Shown here: positions 44,638 to 54,317 of the stretch, in pieces
How the letters are laid out: each line of letters starts with the position of its first letter
How positions within the stretch are numbered: position 1 is the first letter of the stretch
Assembly (NCBI GenBank): GCA_964390335.1
Contig: CAYMHU010000019.1
Location: forward strand, 5,112 to 69,111
Length of the DNA stretch: 64,000 nt
Direction: 5' to 3'
From: Granulosicoccus sp964390335
GTDB taxonomy: Bacteria; Pseudomonadota; Gammaproteobacteria; Granulosicoccales; Granulosicoccaceae
Made by a program: the position numbers and the translations under genes
Notes under the pieces: generated by a model
The model's database searches: none
What the model saw: only the letters and a program-made list of their open reading frames with translations
Told to the model about the DNA's origin: nothing

Positions 44638-46943
44638 CTACCAATCTATTTTTGACCAACCACCATTAACCCGTCGGCTCGTGATGGTACGTTTTGCGTA
44701 AGCTTCGGACGGGGTTGCGCGATCGCCATTGTCTCGCACCATTGCGTTAATCGTGAGTACTGCTGAAATGGATTTATCTGCATTACGCACTCTAATTCCG
44801 CTAATACCAATATCCAATCGTTCAAATCGACTCATTAGTGCTTTAAACAACTTTGACTGATCAGAACTGATGGCGAGTCGATCCATTGTGATTGCATCTT
44901 TGGATTCAATAGCTCTGTGCAATCCATCGAACATGCGAGTAACCTTGTCGAAATCAGCATCGCTAACCGGTTTGTTATGTTCTTGCAAAGCTGCATCCAC
45001 GGCAAACCCCAGTGTTTCTACCCGGGTATCGTCTGCATTAATTGAACGTGCAATCGCCAATTGCGTTGTTGCGGCGGTTAAATCACCCACACTTAGCGAA
45101 TTTTGTGCAGATAAAATCGCTTGCTTTAAGCGTCGCTCTGTACGTGCTGCTGTTTGACGTTTAGCCTCTGCTTGCGCTAATTGTTGTTGTCGCTGAGCTT
45201 CTTTTTCCGCCGCAATCTTTGCAAGCTTTTCCTGCTCTGCCAGTGCCGCTGCGTCCTTTTCTCTCTGCTCAGCCAGCGCCTCGGCTTTTGCCGCTTCCTC
45301 TGCAAGCCTTTCCTGTTCGGCTAACTTAGTCTGTTCAGCCTGTGCTGCCTGTTCTTGTTGAGCTTTNNNNNNNNNNNNNNNNNNNNNNNNNNNNNNNNNN
45401 NNNNNNNNNNNNNNNNNNNNNNNNNNNNNNNNNNNNNNNNNNNNNNNNNNNNNNNNNNNNNNNNNNCCTGTTCGGCTAACTTAGTCTGTTCAGCCTGTGC
45501 TGCCTGTTCTTGTTGAGCTTTGCGTTCGGCTGCAGCCCTGGCAGCTGCTTCACGTTCAGTTGCTAAGCGCTGTTGTTCGGCTTCGCGGGCCAAAGCGCGT
45601 TCTTTTTCGATTGCTTGTTCTTCGATTGCTTGTTCCTCAACCGAATTCTGCGTTGCGCTTTGACCGGCGATCTGATCAGCAGCTCGTGCTACATCGTTGT
45701 TTGCAGGCTGATTGGCAGGCAGCGCAGCGTTATTCTTAGCATCTGCCGGTTCTGATATCGCAGTAACCACCTCGGTGGTGTTCTCCCCGATAGTCTTTGT
45801 CGGTTGTGCCAGATACCATAAACCTCCGGCTACGCCCGATAACAACAGCGCAATCCACGCGAACGATTTTATACCTGTACGTGTCGAGCCATCACGTGCA
45901 GCAGATACAGCATCGTACGTTGAACTGCGCCGCTCTCTGGACAATACGGTAGCGTCCGACATTTCATTCAACATATTGGTATCGAACCGATTCTGTCGTC
46001 GCGACTCAAGCGACTCACGTTGCGGTTGAACGGCTTCTGCATGACCACGACGCAACAACGCAGGTACCCAGTCATTTAAACTTTGCGGTCGATCCGCGAT
46101 TTTAAACTTCAATGCCCAATCAACGGCTGCAAGAAACTCTGGACTGAATTTACCTTCACCTAAGAAACTTGCTGGAATCAGCGGGTCTTTACCACCGTTG
46201 AGTATTGCTGCGCCGCGCTGTGTGCTCTCAACCGGATCCTTGCCGCAGATACCGTAATAAAGCGTTCCACCCAGCGCGTAGATGTCTGTCCATGGACCTT
46301 GTTGATCATCATTCTCAGTGTTGTATTGCTCCATCGGCGCATAACCGACCGACACCAGCGCAGTCAGACTTTGCTGTGTGAATTTGCTAGCACTGCGAGC
46401 CGAACCGAAATCCAGCAACACAGGACTGCCATTCTTGCGCACGAGAATGTTTGCAGGCTTTATATCGCGGTGGATAAAACCTAAGCGATGTACTTCTGTC
46501 AAGCCTTCGATGATCGGTAAAATTAGTTTTTTTAAGGAATGCTCGGAACGCGCATCCGGGTTCTTAAAATATGAACGCAGGTCTTCCCCTTCTTCAAACT
46601 CCATGACCATGTAAGCCGTGCTGTTTTGCTGAAAGACCGACATGACCCGAACAATATTCGGATGATTAAACTTAACGAGATTTCGTGCTTCTTTAATAAA
46701 GCGCTCCATCCCCCAACGAAAAATATCGCCGTGCTCTGCTGTAATTGGATGAACATGGCTGTTAGTATGCCGGGTGGCAATGTCGCCGGGAATATACTCT
46801 TTTATCGCGACTCGGTAATCGAGATTGGTGTCTGTTGCCAAATAAATGACGCCGAACCCGCCTCTGCCTAGAATGCGCTCAATGCGATACCAATTCAGCA
46901 TCTCACCTTGCTGAAGAGTGCTATATGAAGCCTGTGATTCCAT
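44638..46943 (-). CDS. PKN-type Ser/Thr protein kinase with coiled-coil C-terminus (split by gap)
   Basis: Start at ATG 46943 (MESQASYSTLQQ); the upstream extension to 46991 is unlike kinases. Kinase domain: GRGGFG (about 27-31), Lys 48 in VAIK, HRDIKPAN with Asp about 160, DFG about 178-180. A membrane helix (FAWIALLLSGVAGGLWYLA, about 361-379) separates it from an outer part with a long Ala/Glu/Gln/Lys-rich coiled coil (EKERALAREAEQQRLATEREAAARAAAERK). A C-terminal domain of about 150 residues follows (VGDLTAATTQLAIARSINAD to RRVNGGWSKIDW). The 100-N gap shifts the frame artificially: both sides read KAQQEQAAQAEQTKLAEQ in the matching frame, so the gene is one when the 55-base flanks are merged. 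Confidence 0.85.
45367..45466. other. Assembly gap (100 N) inside the kinase coiled coil
   Basis: The 55 bases before (45312-45366) and after (45467-45521) the gap are identical. Both encode the same part of the coiled coil, and joining at the shared word restores one open frame. The repeats of the coiled coil may hide extra units. Confidence 0.9.
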
Positions 46944-47221
46944 TAAATGGCAACGTCGAGACCGACTGTGAACGAATGCACATGGTATCAAAGAATGCCA
47001 GAAAGACGTGTAAACACTTGTGTGTTGGTGCCGGTAGATCGTTGAAAAGCCTCAGAATTGAGACACAATCCAACGGATTCAACGGTTAGGACTTGGAGTT
47101 TATACCTAACCTCTCAGGGAGCCACGTTTTGTGCCGATATAATGGCCAATCGGACAATACCAACCGGCGAAACGCACGCAGCGTACTAACCTTCCAAAAT
47201 ACATTTCGAGGCCCGGCCCTA

Positions 47222-48670
47222 GTGAGCACTGAGAATACCTATCTAACTGCATATATCGAAGAACAATCTCTGGCGGAACGCATGGTCCCAGCCGTGGGCA
47301 TGCTATACCGCGAGTGCGGTGTCATCATCACCGTGTTTAGCCGTAAGCTCATGAACGGTTCAACAATTGATATTATCAAGGCTCACAGGCAAGCAGTTCA
47401 GGTGGTTGGCGAATCCGTATCTGTAGCCGAGACATCCAGACTACTTAATTTGCTTGCCGACATTAAGCCGGGCTCTTCGCGCATCGATATAGGTCAGCTT
47501 GCACACAAGGCACGCAATGCCGGACTACTGAGTACACATGATGATACGCAGCTAAGAGAATTTCTGGTTGAGCAAACTAAACATCTGCAAGAAGAAAGCA
47601 CCTTACTCGATGAGCCTCGCGATATTGTGTTGTATGGCTTCGGTCGTATTGGTCGCATCATTGCTCGCTTATTAATTGAGCGCACCACATCCAGCAACCC
47701 GTTGCGTCTACGAGCTATTGTTGTCAGAGGTGGGCGCGATGGTGATCTGCAAAAACGCGCCAGTCTGTTACGTCGCGACTCAATACACGGTCCATTTAGT
47801 GGTCACATCAATGTTGATGTTGAGCAAAGCGCGATTATCGCTAACGGAAACTTTATTAAAGTCATCTATGCCAATCAGCCCGAAGACATCGACTACACAG
47901 AATACGACATTAACAATGCGCTTATCGTTGATAACACTGGCGTATTTAAAGACGAAGAAGCATTGTCTCGTCACTTAACGCCTAACGGTGCTAGCAAAGT
48001 CCTGTTAACAGCGCCTGCTGGGGGCAATATCAAAAACATCGTTTATGGCGTCAACGATGACATGATAGACGATGCAGACAACATTGTTTGTGCAGCCAGC
48101 TGTACGACGAACGCGATTACCCCTATCTTAAAAGTCATGAATGACAAGTTCGGGATTGAAAACGGCCACGTAGAAACCGTGCATTCATATACCAACGATC
48201 AGAACCTTATCGACAACTTCCACAAGGCCGATCGGCGTGGACGCAGCGCACCGTTAAACATGGTGTTAACGTCAACCGGCGCTGCTAAGGCAGTAGCCAA
48301 AGCCTTGCCTGAATTAGCAGGAAAACTGACCGGCAACGCTATTCGGGTTCCAACGCCAAATGTGTCGATGGCGGTTTGTAATTTGAATTTAAAAACCAGC
48401 ACAACCCGTGATGAAATCAATACGCATGTGCGTGACATGGCGTTCAACTCAGATTTGAGCTTACAAATCAGTTACTCCTATTCCACAGAAGTGGTATCAA
48501 CCGATTTAGTCGGCACGCCGGAACCTGCCATTTTTGATTCGGTTGCTACCCTTGCTGATGATAATCGTTGTGTTTTGTATGTGTGGTACGACAACGAATA
48601 CGGCTACAGCACCCAGGTGCTGCGTGTAATGCAACACATGGTTGGTTTGCATATTCCTACCATTGCATAA
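47222..48670 (+). CDS. Glyceraldehyde-3-phosphate dehydrogenase-like protein, long form
   Basis: 482 residues if started at the GTG at 47222; the frame is open from a TTG at 47093, but the upstream residues look non-coding. An N-terminal extension of about 125 residues (YIEEQSLAERMVPAVGMLYRECGVIITVFSRKLMNGS) precedes the GAPDH domain: IVLYGFGRIGRIIARLLIER, active-site CAASCTTNAITPILKVM, and WYDNEYGYSTQVLR. This long form is known from Pseudomonas and other Gammaproteobacteria beside the normal enzyme. It probably oxidises glyceraldehyde-3-phosphate; whether it uses NADP cannot be told. Confidence 0.87.
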   Translation: MSTENTYLTAYIEEQSLAERMVPAVGMLYRECGVIITVFSRKLMNGSTIDIIKAHRQAVQVVGESVSVAETSRLLNLLADIKPGSSRIDIGQLAHKARNAGLLSTHDDTQLREFLVEQTKHLQEESTLLDEPRDIVLYGFGRIGRIIARLLIERTTSSNPLRLRAIVVRGGRDGDLQKRASLLRRDSIHGPFSGHINVDVEQSAIIANGNFIKVIYANQPEDIDYTEYDINNALIVDNTGVFKDEEALSRHLTPNGASKVLLTAPAGGNIKNIVYGVNDDMIDDADNIVCAASCTTNAITPILKVMNDKFGIENGHVETVHSYTNDQNLIDNFHKADRRGRSAPLNMVLTSTGAAKAVAKALPELAGKLTGNAIRVPTPNVSMAVCNLNLKTSTTRDEINTHVRDMAFNSDLSLQISYSYSTEVVSTDLVGTPEPAIFDSVATLADDNRCVLYVWYDNEYGYSTQVLRVMQHMVGLHIPTIA

Positions 48671-48721
48671 ACCGGTTTTACGCCACTAATATTGTGAGAA
48701 AGCTATTGCTAACTCGCAGTA

Positions 48722-49588
48722 TCAGTGCGTCATACCATAGATAACGTAATTGACGCCCAGTCGGTAGGCGGTGGCTGTATAGAGCGCGCTGTACTCTTCC
48801 ATGTCGGCGTGCTCCCAAGCATCACCCAGGTCCATATTCCAATTGACGATCACCATGATGCGGCCTTCGTCGTCGAGGATTCCACGCCAACGTGGTTGCT
48901 GCCGCGACGAATTACTTTCCACAACTGCCATACTTTTTGAAATGGGCAGCTCCCAGGTTTCACCCGGATTCAAACACAAAGCTCGCAATCCCGGTATTTG
49001 AATAAACTCATCGATGGGGAAATGCACATTGAATATATCGTGATCTTTTGGAATATCCACAATGGGCCGATCAGGAAATACCTGCCCCATCCACGATTCA
49101 AATTGCTCCCACTGATAGCTGCCATGAAAATCATCAACCAGTAAAAAACCACCACGTAGCAGGTACTCTCGTAAGTTATCCGCTTCTGCAGGGCTAAACG
49201 ATGCGAAACCTGCCTCGACGATATAGATAAACGGGAAATCATAAATCCGTTCATCGAGTAAGGAAATCGATTGGCTGTCTTGGTTTGTTTCAACCTTGGT
49301 TAAACGTTTCATGGCCGCAATAAAATGCGGTTCGCTCTCTGAGCAATCGGCTTGCCAGTGCGGATAGCCGATACGATCACCCAGATTATTGATGGCGATT
49401 TGGTTATCCGCGAAGATGAGTCGCGAAAACGTAAACTCGGAGTCGGAGATATCGGGCAACGCTGAAGGACAGGCTGGTCGCTGCGGTGTGGTGCAAATAG
49501 CCAACTCAGCGTGAGCAACGACTGTCATCATTGTCAACGTCAGCGCAATCAGTACATCACGAGGCTTACGCATCGCGGTTTTAAACAT
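48722..49588 (-). CDS. DUF4159 domain exported protein
   Basis: 288 residues. Signal peptide (VLIALTLTMMTVVAHA), then a DUF4159 domain: FTFSRLIFADNQIAINNLGDRIGYPHWQAD, FIYIVEAGFASFSPAEADNLREYLLRGGFLLVDDFHG and RIMVIVNWNMDLGDAWEHAD. Family proteins have a glutamine amidotransferase-like fold, are often periplasmic and lack known activity. It converges with the GAPDH-like gene. Confidence 0.82.
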   Translation of the reverse strand: MFKTAMRKPRDVLIALTLTMMTVVAHAELAICTTPQRPACPSALPDISDSEFTFSRLIFADNQIAINNLGDRIGYPHWQADCSESEPHFIAAMKRLTKVETNQDSQSISLLDERIYDFPFIYIVEAGFASFSPAEADNLREYLLRGGFLLVDDFHGSYQWEQFESWMGQVFPDRPIVDIPKDHDIFNVHFPIDEFIQIPGLRALCLNPGETWELPISKSMAVVESNSSRQQPRWRGILDDEGRIMVIVNWNMDLGDAWEHADMEEYSALYTATAYRLGVNYVIYGMTH

Positions 49589-49692
49589 ACAGGGACCCTA
49601 TTATCTGGTTTTTCCGCAGCCCGTCTGAGCTTTGGACTAATAAAATCTTAATACCATATAGTATGCCAGAGCAGTTTCGGGAACACTAATTA

Positions 49693-49704
49693 GCGATTAA
49701 TCGC
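49693..49704. repeat. Perfect 12-base palindrome
   Basis: GCGATTAATCGC lies in the spacer between the DUF4159 gene start and the end of the ABC ATPase gene, about 105 bases upstream of the DUF4159 ATG. It could be a small operator. No other data. Confidence 0.35.
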
Positions 49705-49793
49705 GCCACAATGACTGACTGATGGTACCTATTCCTGATGTTTTGACGGGGCCGACGGAATTGGTTCAATTTAAATTACCGCAAGCAGAGAAG

Positions 49794-50609
49794 CTATTCA
49801 CTCAACGCACCCGGACCCGGGATTCCGCCCGGCGGACACTTACCTAATATGATCATACCGAGCACTTCGTCCTTGGTAACGTCTTTGGTCAGTGCTGATC
49901 CAACAACCGCGCCGTTTTTCATTACAACCACTCGGTCAGCCAAATCAAATACATCATGAATATCGTGACTGATTAAAAATATGCCGATACCATCATTCTT
50001 AAGCTGATGTATAAGCTGACCTACTTGCTCTGTCTCTGCAGGACCCAAGGCCGCTGTTGGCTCATCCATAATGAGGATGCGAGCATTAAAGTGAATCGCG
50101 CGAGCAATAGCCACTGACTGACGCTGACCACCGGACAACTGCTTAACCGGATCTTTAAAGCGGGTGAAGTTCGGATTAAGCCGGTTCATTACCTTACGCG
50201 TTTCCGCTTCCATAGCAGCATCATCCAAGGTGCCCCAGCGTGTTAATAACTCACGCCCTAAATACAAATTGGCAGCAGCATCTACGTTATCTGCTAATGC
50301 GAGCGTTTGATAGATGGTTTCAATACCGTAGTCTTTTGCATGACGCGGATTATTAATGGTGGCTTCTTTACCATCAACAAAAATGCTACCGCTATCACGC
50401 GTGTACGCACCAGATAATATTTTAATAAGCGTTGATTTACCAGCGCCGTTGTGTCCCAGTAAACCGACGACTTCTCCTGGAAACAAATGACATGAGGCTT
50501 TATCCACCGCATGTACACCGCCAAATGAAATGGAAATATCTTTCAATTCCACCAGTGGCGTTTTACCCGCATTGGGATCTTCAGACGGGGTTGAGGTTGA
50601 AGTTTGCAT
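49794..50609 (-). CDS. Sugar ABC transporter ATP-binding protein (single domain)
   Basis: 271 residues. Walker A GHNGAGKST (about 52-60), signature LSGGQRQSVAIARAI, Walker B ILIMDEPTA, and the switch His in FLISHDIHD. It matches the single-domain ATPases of CUT2 sugar importers (FrcA type); the classic E. coli XylG has two such domains. It is last of the transporter operon with the permease and the XylF-like protein upstream. It powers monosaccharide uptake. Confidence 0.9.
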   Translation of the reverse strand: MQTSTSTPSEDPNAGKTPLVELKDISISFGGVHAVDKASCHLFPGEVVGLLGHNGAGKSTLIKILSGAYTRDSGSIFVDGKEATINNPRHAKDYGIETIYQTLALADNVDAAANLYLGRELLTRWGTLDDAAMEAETRKVMNRLNPNFTRFKDPVKQLSGGQRQSVAIARAIHFNARILIMDEPTAALGPAETEQVGQLIHQLKNDGIGIFLISHDIHDVFDLADRVVVMKNGAVVGSALTKDVTKDEVLGMIILGKCPPGGIPGPGALSE

Positions 50610-50624
50610 GCTCTGTGTCCCCTA

Positions 50625-51716
50625 TTAAACCGAATTTCTGCGGTAAAGATTATCGAGGAATACCGCAACAACCAGCACCCCACCCACAACCATTTGCTGT
50701 ATCGCAGCATCAAACCCAATCAGTACCATGCCCGATTGCAACGATTGCATGACTAACGCCCCCAGAATAGCGCCGTATATCGTACCGATACCACCGGCGA
50801 ACGAAGTTCCACCGATAACCGCTGCCGCAATAACATACAGTTCATCAAATTGCCCTAACGCGAGTGTGGCAGATTTTAAACGAGCACTGGCAATGACTGC
50901 AGCAATGCCTGTGAGCGCCCCCATTAACGCGAAGATTAACAGGGTCATTTTTCTTGTGTTTATACCGGCAAGTTCGGCAGCTTCCGGATTACCACCGATG
51001 GCAAACACGTATCGGCCAAAACGCGTCCGCGTTGCCAGAAATGTCATTGCAATACCGACTGCAATGGCGATTAAAATTGGAATCGCGAAGCCATGCGAAA
51101 TAAACAAGCCTTCCTCTGGCACGGTGATATTGTTGGCAGCGGCGTATTTTCTAACAATGCCTTTTGGCCACGGATAGGCGTTCATTACCATGACCGACCC
51201 GATAACAAATGCAATGCCGGTACCGGCTAATAAAAATTCAGCCCACATTGGACGAGTTGGAAAGCCAAAGCGCAGCCGTTGTTTTCTTCCACTGATAAGC
51301 ATCGCAATGATGCCGATGCACACGAGGATGCCTAATATCCAGGAGCCTGTTGCGCCGATGGTGCCGTACGGCCCACCCCCTATTAATGAAAACGTGGTGT
51401 CAACCGGTGCAATGGTTTCACCCCGNNNNNNNNNNNNNNNNNNNNNNNNNNNNNNNNNNNNNNNNNNNNNNNNNNNNNNNNNNNNNNNNNNNNNNNNNNN
51501 NNNNNNNNNNNNNNNNNNNNNNNNNACCGATAAATTCCACAGATTACGCGGCGTTAAAAAGGCACCATAGCCATTAACGAAATGACCATACAAGTGGAAC
51601 CCCAGCCAAATAAGCACCAATGCGCCAATCATACCCAGTAAACGCGTATCGACTTCAGTGGCTCTCAGGAATCGCACCAAACCACTTTCTTTGAAGTCCT
51701 GATTAGAATCGGACAC
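50625..51716 (-). CDS. xylH: Sugar ABC transporter permease, XylH-like (interrupted by gap)
   Basis: The N-terminal part (LGMIGALVLIWLGFHLYGHFVNGYGAFLTPRNLWNLS) and the C-terminal part after the gap (RGETIAPVDTTFSLIGGGPYG to GGVLVVAVFLDNLYRRN) are clearly a CUT2 permease. The gap removes the section between them. In XylH-like proteins this section holds about 90 residues with the DLSVGS motif and several helices, so 100 N are too few. The frame continues over the gap only by chance or convention. Inner membrane; operon with the ATPase and binding protein. Confidence 0.85.
   Translation of the reverse strand: MSDSNQDFKESGLVRFLRATEVDTRLLGMIGALVLIWLGFHLYGHFVNGYGAFLTPRNLWNLSXXXXXXXXXXXXXXXXXXXXXXXXXXXXXXXXXXRGETIAPVDTTFSLIGGGPYGTIGATGSWILGILVCIGIIAMLISGRKQRLRFGFPTRPMWAEFLLAGTGIAFVIGSVMVMNAYPWPKGIVRKYAAANNITVPEEGLFISHGFAIPILIAIAVGIAMTFLATRTRFGRYVFAIGGNPEAAELAGINTRKMTLLIFALMGALTGIAAVIASARLKSATLALGQFDELYVIAAAVIGGTSFAGGIGTIYGAILGALVMQSLQSGMVLIGFDAAIQQMVVGGVLVVAVFLDNLYRRNSV
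51426..51525. other. Assembly gap (100 N) in the permease gene
   Basis: Unlike the other two gaps the flanks share no visible common word. By comparison with the family, some 270 bases of permease coding sequence should be here, so the placeholder length is not the real one. Confidence 0.8.
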
Positions 51717-51832
51717 CGTTACTCTCCCGCAATCTTTGGAAATAAATAGAGTTAAGCCTTACTGAGAACACAAGATTTCCAGAGCAGGAAAGGTATTCAG
51801 TAAGCATTACAAACTTGATTACAAACAATTAG

Positions 51833-51864
51833 AAGGGCCGCGCACCTGTCGCCACGCGGCCCTT
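51833..51864 (-). terminator. Stem-loop between xylF and xylH
   Basis: AAGGGCCGCG (51833-51842) and CGCGGCCCTT (51855-51864) make a ten-base, GC-rich stem with a 12-base loop. On the minus strand only a weak T-rich stretch follows. It probably limits read-through from the binding-protein gene into permease and ATPase genes or protects the upstream message. Confidence 0.7.
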
Positions 51865-51891
51865 TGACTTACGAACAGCTAAGCCGGTTGA

Positions 51892-52929
51892 TTAACAGCC
51901 AGCAACACCGTCCATTGCACCTTCACAGGCTTTTGCTTTGTCGATCCAGCCAGCATCAATAACAACGTCGATGTTGTCTTTAGTGATCGGAGTCGGAGGT
52001 AACAGAATAGAGGTGACTGTTACACCGCGCTTACCGCCAGAGAATGGAGCCGTATTAGGTACGTCTGTCATTGCTTTGCCATCAGCCAGCATCAGAGCGG
52101 CTTCAGCAGCAACTTTACCCAGCGCACGTGAATCTTTCCAAACTGAGACCAGCTGAGTGCCACGAGCAACGCGGTTGATAGCAGCTAAATCGCCATCTTG
52201 ACCAGTTACAGGCACATCGCCCGCCATACCTTGAGCTTCAAGTGCAGCAACAACACCACCAGCCATACCGTCGTTCTGAGAAACGACAGCATCGATTTCA
52301 TTGTTCTGTGACGTTAAGCATTGCTCCATATTACGCTGAGCATTTTCTGGCTTCCAACCATCTGTAAAGGTTTCGCAAGCATTCTTGATATCACCAGCAT
52401 CGATACCTGGCTGCAGAATTTCCATGATGCCTTCAAATAAGAATGTGGCATTCGGATCGCCTTGGTCACCTTTGATAAATGCAAAGTTACCAGACGTCTG
52501 ACCACTGTCGAGCATGGTCTGAGCCATCAGTCGGCCAACACCAACATTATCAAATGTGATGTACAACGAGTCTGGATGCTCGATTTGCACGTCATACGCG
52601 ATCATTGGAATACCTTCCGCCGAAGCTTGCTCTACCGCAGGCAAAATGGCTTCTGAATCGAAAGGAACAATCATAAGAACATCGGCACCCTGAGAAATCA
52701 GAGATTCAACGTCAGTCAATTGTTTAGCAGCAGAGCCTTGAGCATCTGCAGAGATGTATTTGTCGCCATTGGCTTCAACAATTGCCTTGATAACGGCTTC
52801 ATCACGCTTCCAACGCTCTTCCTGGAACACTTTCCAAGAAACACCAACCACCTTACCTTCAGCATAAACACTGCCGGTAAATACGGCAGCTGCGGTCGCT
52901 ACTAGTAGCGCCATAGAGATCTTTTTCAT
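51892..52929 (-). CDS. xylF: Xylose-type sugar-binding protein XylF
   Basis: 345 residues from the ATG at 52929, chosen because GGAG stands five bases upstream; a GTG two codons earlier overlaps that site. Signal peptide (MALLVATAAAVFTGSVYA), then the XylF-like fold: VVGVSWKVFQEERWKRDEAVIKA, KQLTDVESLISQGADVLMIVPFD, AVVSQNDGMAGGVVAALEAQG, and VPVTGQDGDLAAINRVARGTQ. It binds a pentose or related sugar in the periplasm. Divergent from the ROK regulator and first in the transporter operon. Confidence 0.92.
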   Translation of the reverse strand: MKKISMALLVATAAAVFTGSVYAEGKVVGVSWKVFQEERWKRDEAVIKAIVEANGDKYISADAQGSAAKQLTDVESLISQGADVLMIVPFDSEAILPAVEQASAEGIPMIAYDVQIEHPDSLYITFDNVGVGRLMAQTMLDSGQTSGNFAFIKGDQGDPNATFLFEGIMEILQPGIDAGDIKNACETFTDGWKPENAQRNMEQCLTSQNNEIDAVVSQNDGMAGGVVAALEAQGMAGDVPVTGQDGDLAAINRVARGTQLVSVWKDSRALGKVAAEAALMLADGKAMTDVPNTAPFSGGKRGVTVTSILLPPTPITKDNIDVVIDAGWIDKAKACEGAMDGVAGC

Positions 52930-52982
52930 ACTCACTCCAATTATTTATTTTATACGCGTCAAACAGCCCGCACCTTGGTCAA

Positions 52983-53039
52983 AGTCGTATTTAATTCACG
53001 ACTAGAAAAAATAGTGACACGTAGGTAAAATTGTGTCAA
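52983..53039 (-). promoter_or_regulatory. Candidate xylF promoter with two inverted repeats
   Basis: On the minus strand a perfect TTGACA (-35, 53034-53039) is followed after 17 bases by CACTAT (-10, 53011-53016). TGACAC (53015-53020) and GTGTCA (53033-53038) form an inverted repeat that overlaps both boxes. AGTCGT (52983-52988) and ACGACT (52998-53003) form another just downstream. They are good candidates for operators of the neighbouring ROK repressor. Confidence 0.6.
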
Positions 53040-53081
53040 GTTGAATCTAGCAATGAATTTATTGATTAAAGAATTACAAGA

Positions 53082-54317
53082 ATGAATCGCAGTGAAATCA
53101 TCAGAAGTGACGACCTACGATCACAGAACCGCTATCGTATTCTGAGTACGCTTCGCGATTCGGGGTCACTCACGCGATCAAAACTTGGAGAGCTGACTAA
53201 CTTAAGTCAGGCTGCACTGTCCAACTTGCTCAGCATCATGATTGAAGAAGGACTGGTGACTACAATCGGTTCCACCAGTAAAACCACGAAACGTGGCCGC
53301 CCGCAGTCTAAAGTGACACTAAACCCAGATGCCGGAGCGGCAGTCACACTTTCCATCAATTTTAATTTGTTGTCCGTAAGCCTCATTGACTACGCTGGAA
53401 ACACACTGTCGCGCGAAACCAAGCGTCTTGAAACGCGCAACATGGATGAAAAACGTGCGGCCGTGGCAATCATCAATGCGATCAAGCAAATCACAGAACC
53501 ATTGCCGCCTCACTACTTGCAAACTATCAGTATCGGGTATCAGGGTATTACCGATCTGAACACGGATGCCCTCTTGTGGTCCCCGGTTGTTAATTTCGAT
53601 AACTTACCCATCGCTGAGATCTTGCGCAAAGAATTTAATGTGCCCGTTACCGTGAGCAACGACTGCAACTTAATCGCCAAAGCACTACATAAAACAGAGC
53701 GAGCAAAATTAGGCGATAGTTTTGCTACGTTATTATTCTCCCAAGGTGTCGGACTGGGTGTTTATATGTCCAATCAACCCTTGTACGGTGCTCACACATC
53801 AGCACTGGAATTTGGCCACCTCCAATTTAAAGAAGACGGCGCACTATGCCGTTGCGGCAAGAAGGGGTGTATTGAGGCATACGCTGCTGACTATGGCATC
53901 ATACGATCAGCAAATCGCGACACCATCAACCACATTCCAAAAGTGTCTCCCACCGAGGCGCAAATCGACAAGCTTATCCAACTGGCACATGACAACGATA
54001 AAGCTTCAATCGACGGATTTGTGATGGCCGGGAAAGCGCTTGGGGTCGGCTTGGCTACCATATTTACACTGTTGGACCCAATACCAGTGGCGCTGGTTGG
54101 CAAACTCAGCCGAGCATCACAGTTTATGCAGGAAGAAATCTACCAAACCTTGAAAAATGCCGGTCATACAGGCTTAAACTTAGCCAACCCTTTTCATTGT
54201 TTTGAAGATGATTTAACGCTTCAACACAAAGGTTTAAATTTAATATCAATGGAAAAACTTGACAGCACATTGGCTGACAAAGAGCACTACTCGTACAACC
54301 TTGAGCCCGCACAATGA
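53082..54317 (+). CDS. ROK family transcriptional regulator (XylR/NagC-like)
   Basis: 411 residues. N-terminal winged HTH: RYRILSTLRDSGSLTRSKLGELTNLSQAALSNLLSIMIEEGLV. ROK domain with the zinc motif CRCGKKGCIEAY (about residues 256-267), the sugar-kinase-like LEFGHLQF and GVGLGVYM. Such proteins repress sugar genes until a sugar binds. It is divergent from xylF and its stop overlaps the start of the dihaem cytochrome gene by four bases, so regulator, cytochrome, ASPIC protein and xylulokinase appear to be one transcript. Confidence 0.92.
   Translation: MNRSEIIRSDDLRSQNRYRILSTLRDSGSLTRSKLGELTNLSQAALSNLLSIMIEEGLVTTIGSTSKTTKRGRPQSKVTLNPDAGAAVTLSINFNLLSVSLIDYAGNTLSRETKRLETRNMDEKRAAVAIINAIKQITEPLPPHYLQTISIGYQGITDLNTDALLWSPVVNFDNLPIAEILRKEFNVPVTVSNDCNLIAKALHKTERAKLGDSFATLLFSQGVGLGVYMSNQPLYGAHTSALEFGHLQFKEDGALCRCGKKGCIEAYAADYGIIRSANRDTINHIPKVSPTEAQIDKLIQLAHDNDKASIDGFVMAGKALGVGLATIFTLLDPIPVALVGKLSRASQFMQEEIYQTLKNAGHTGLNLANPFHCFEDDLTLQHKGLNLISMEKLDSTLADKEHYSYNLEPAQ

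Noticed and set aside
47093..47221. N-terminal extension of the GAPDH-like protein to the TTG at 47093
   Set aside because: The residues are unlike the family, and the GTG at 47222 gives the usual long-form length.
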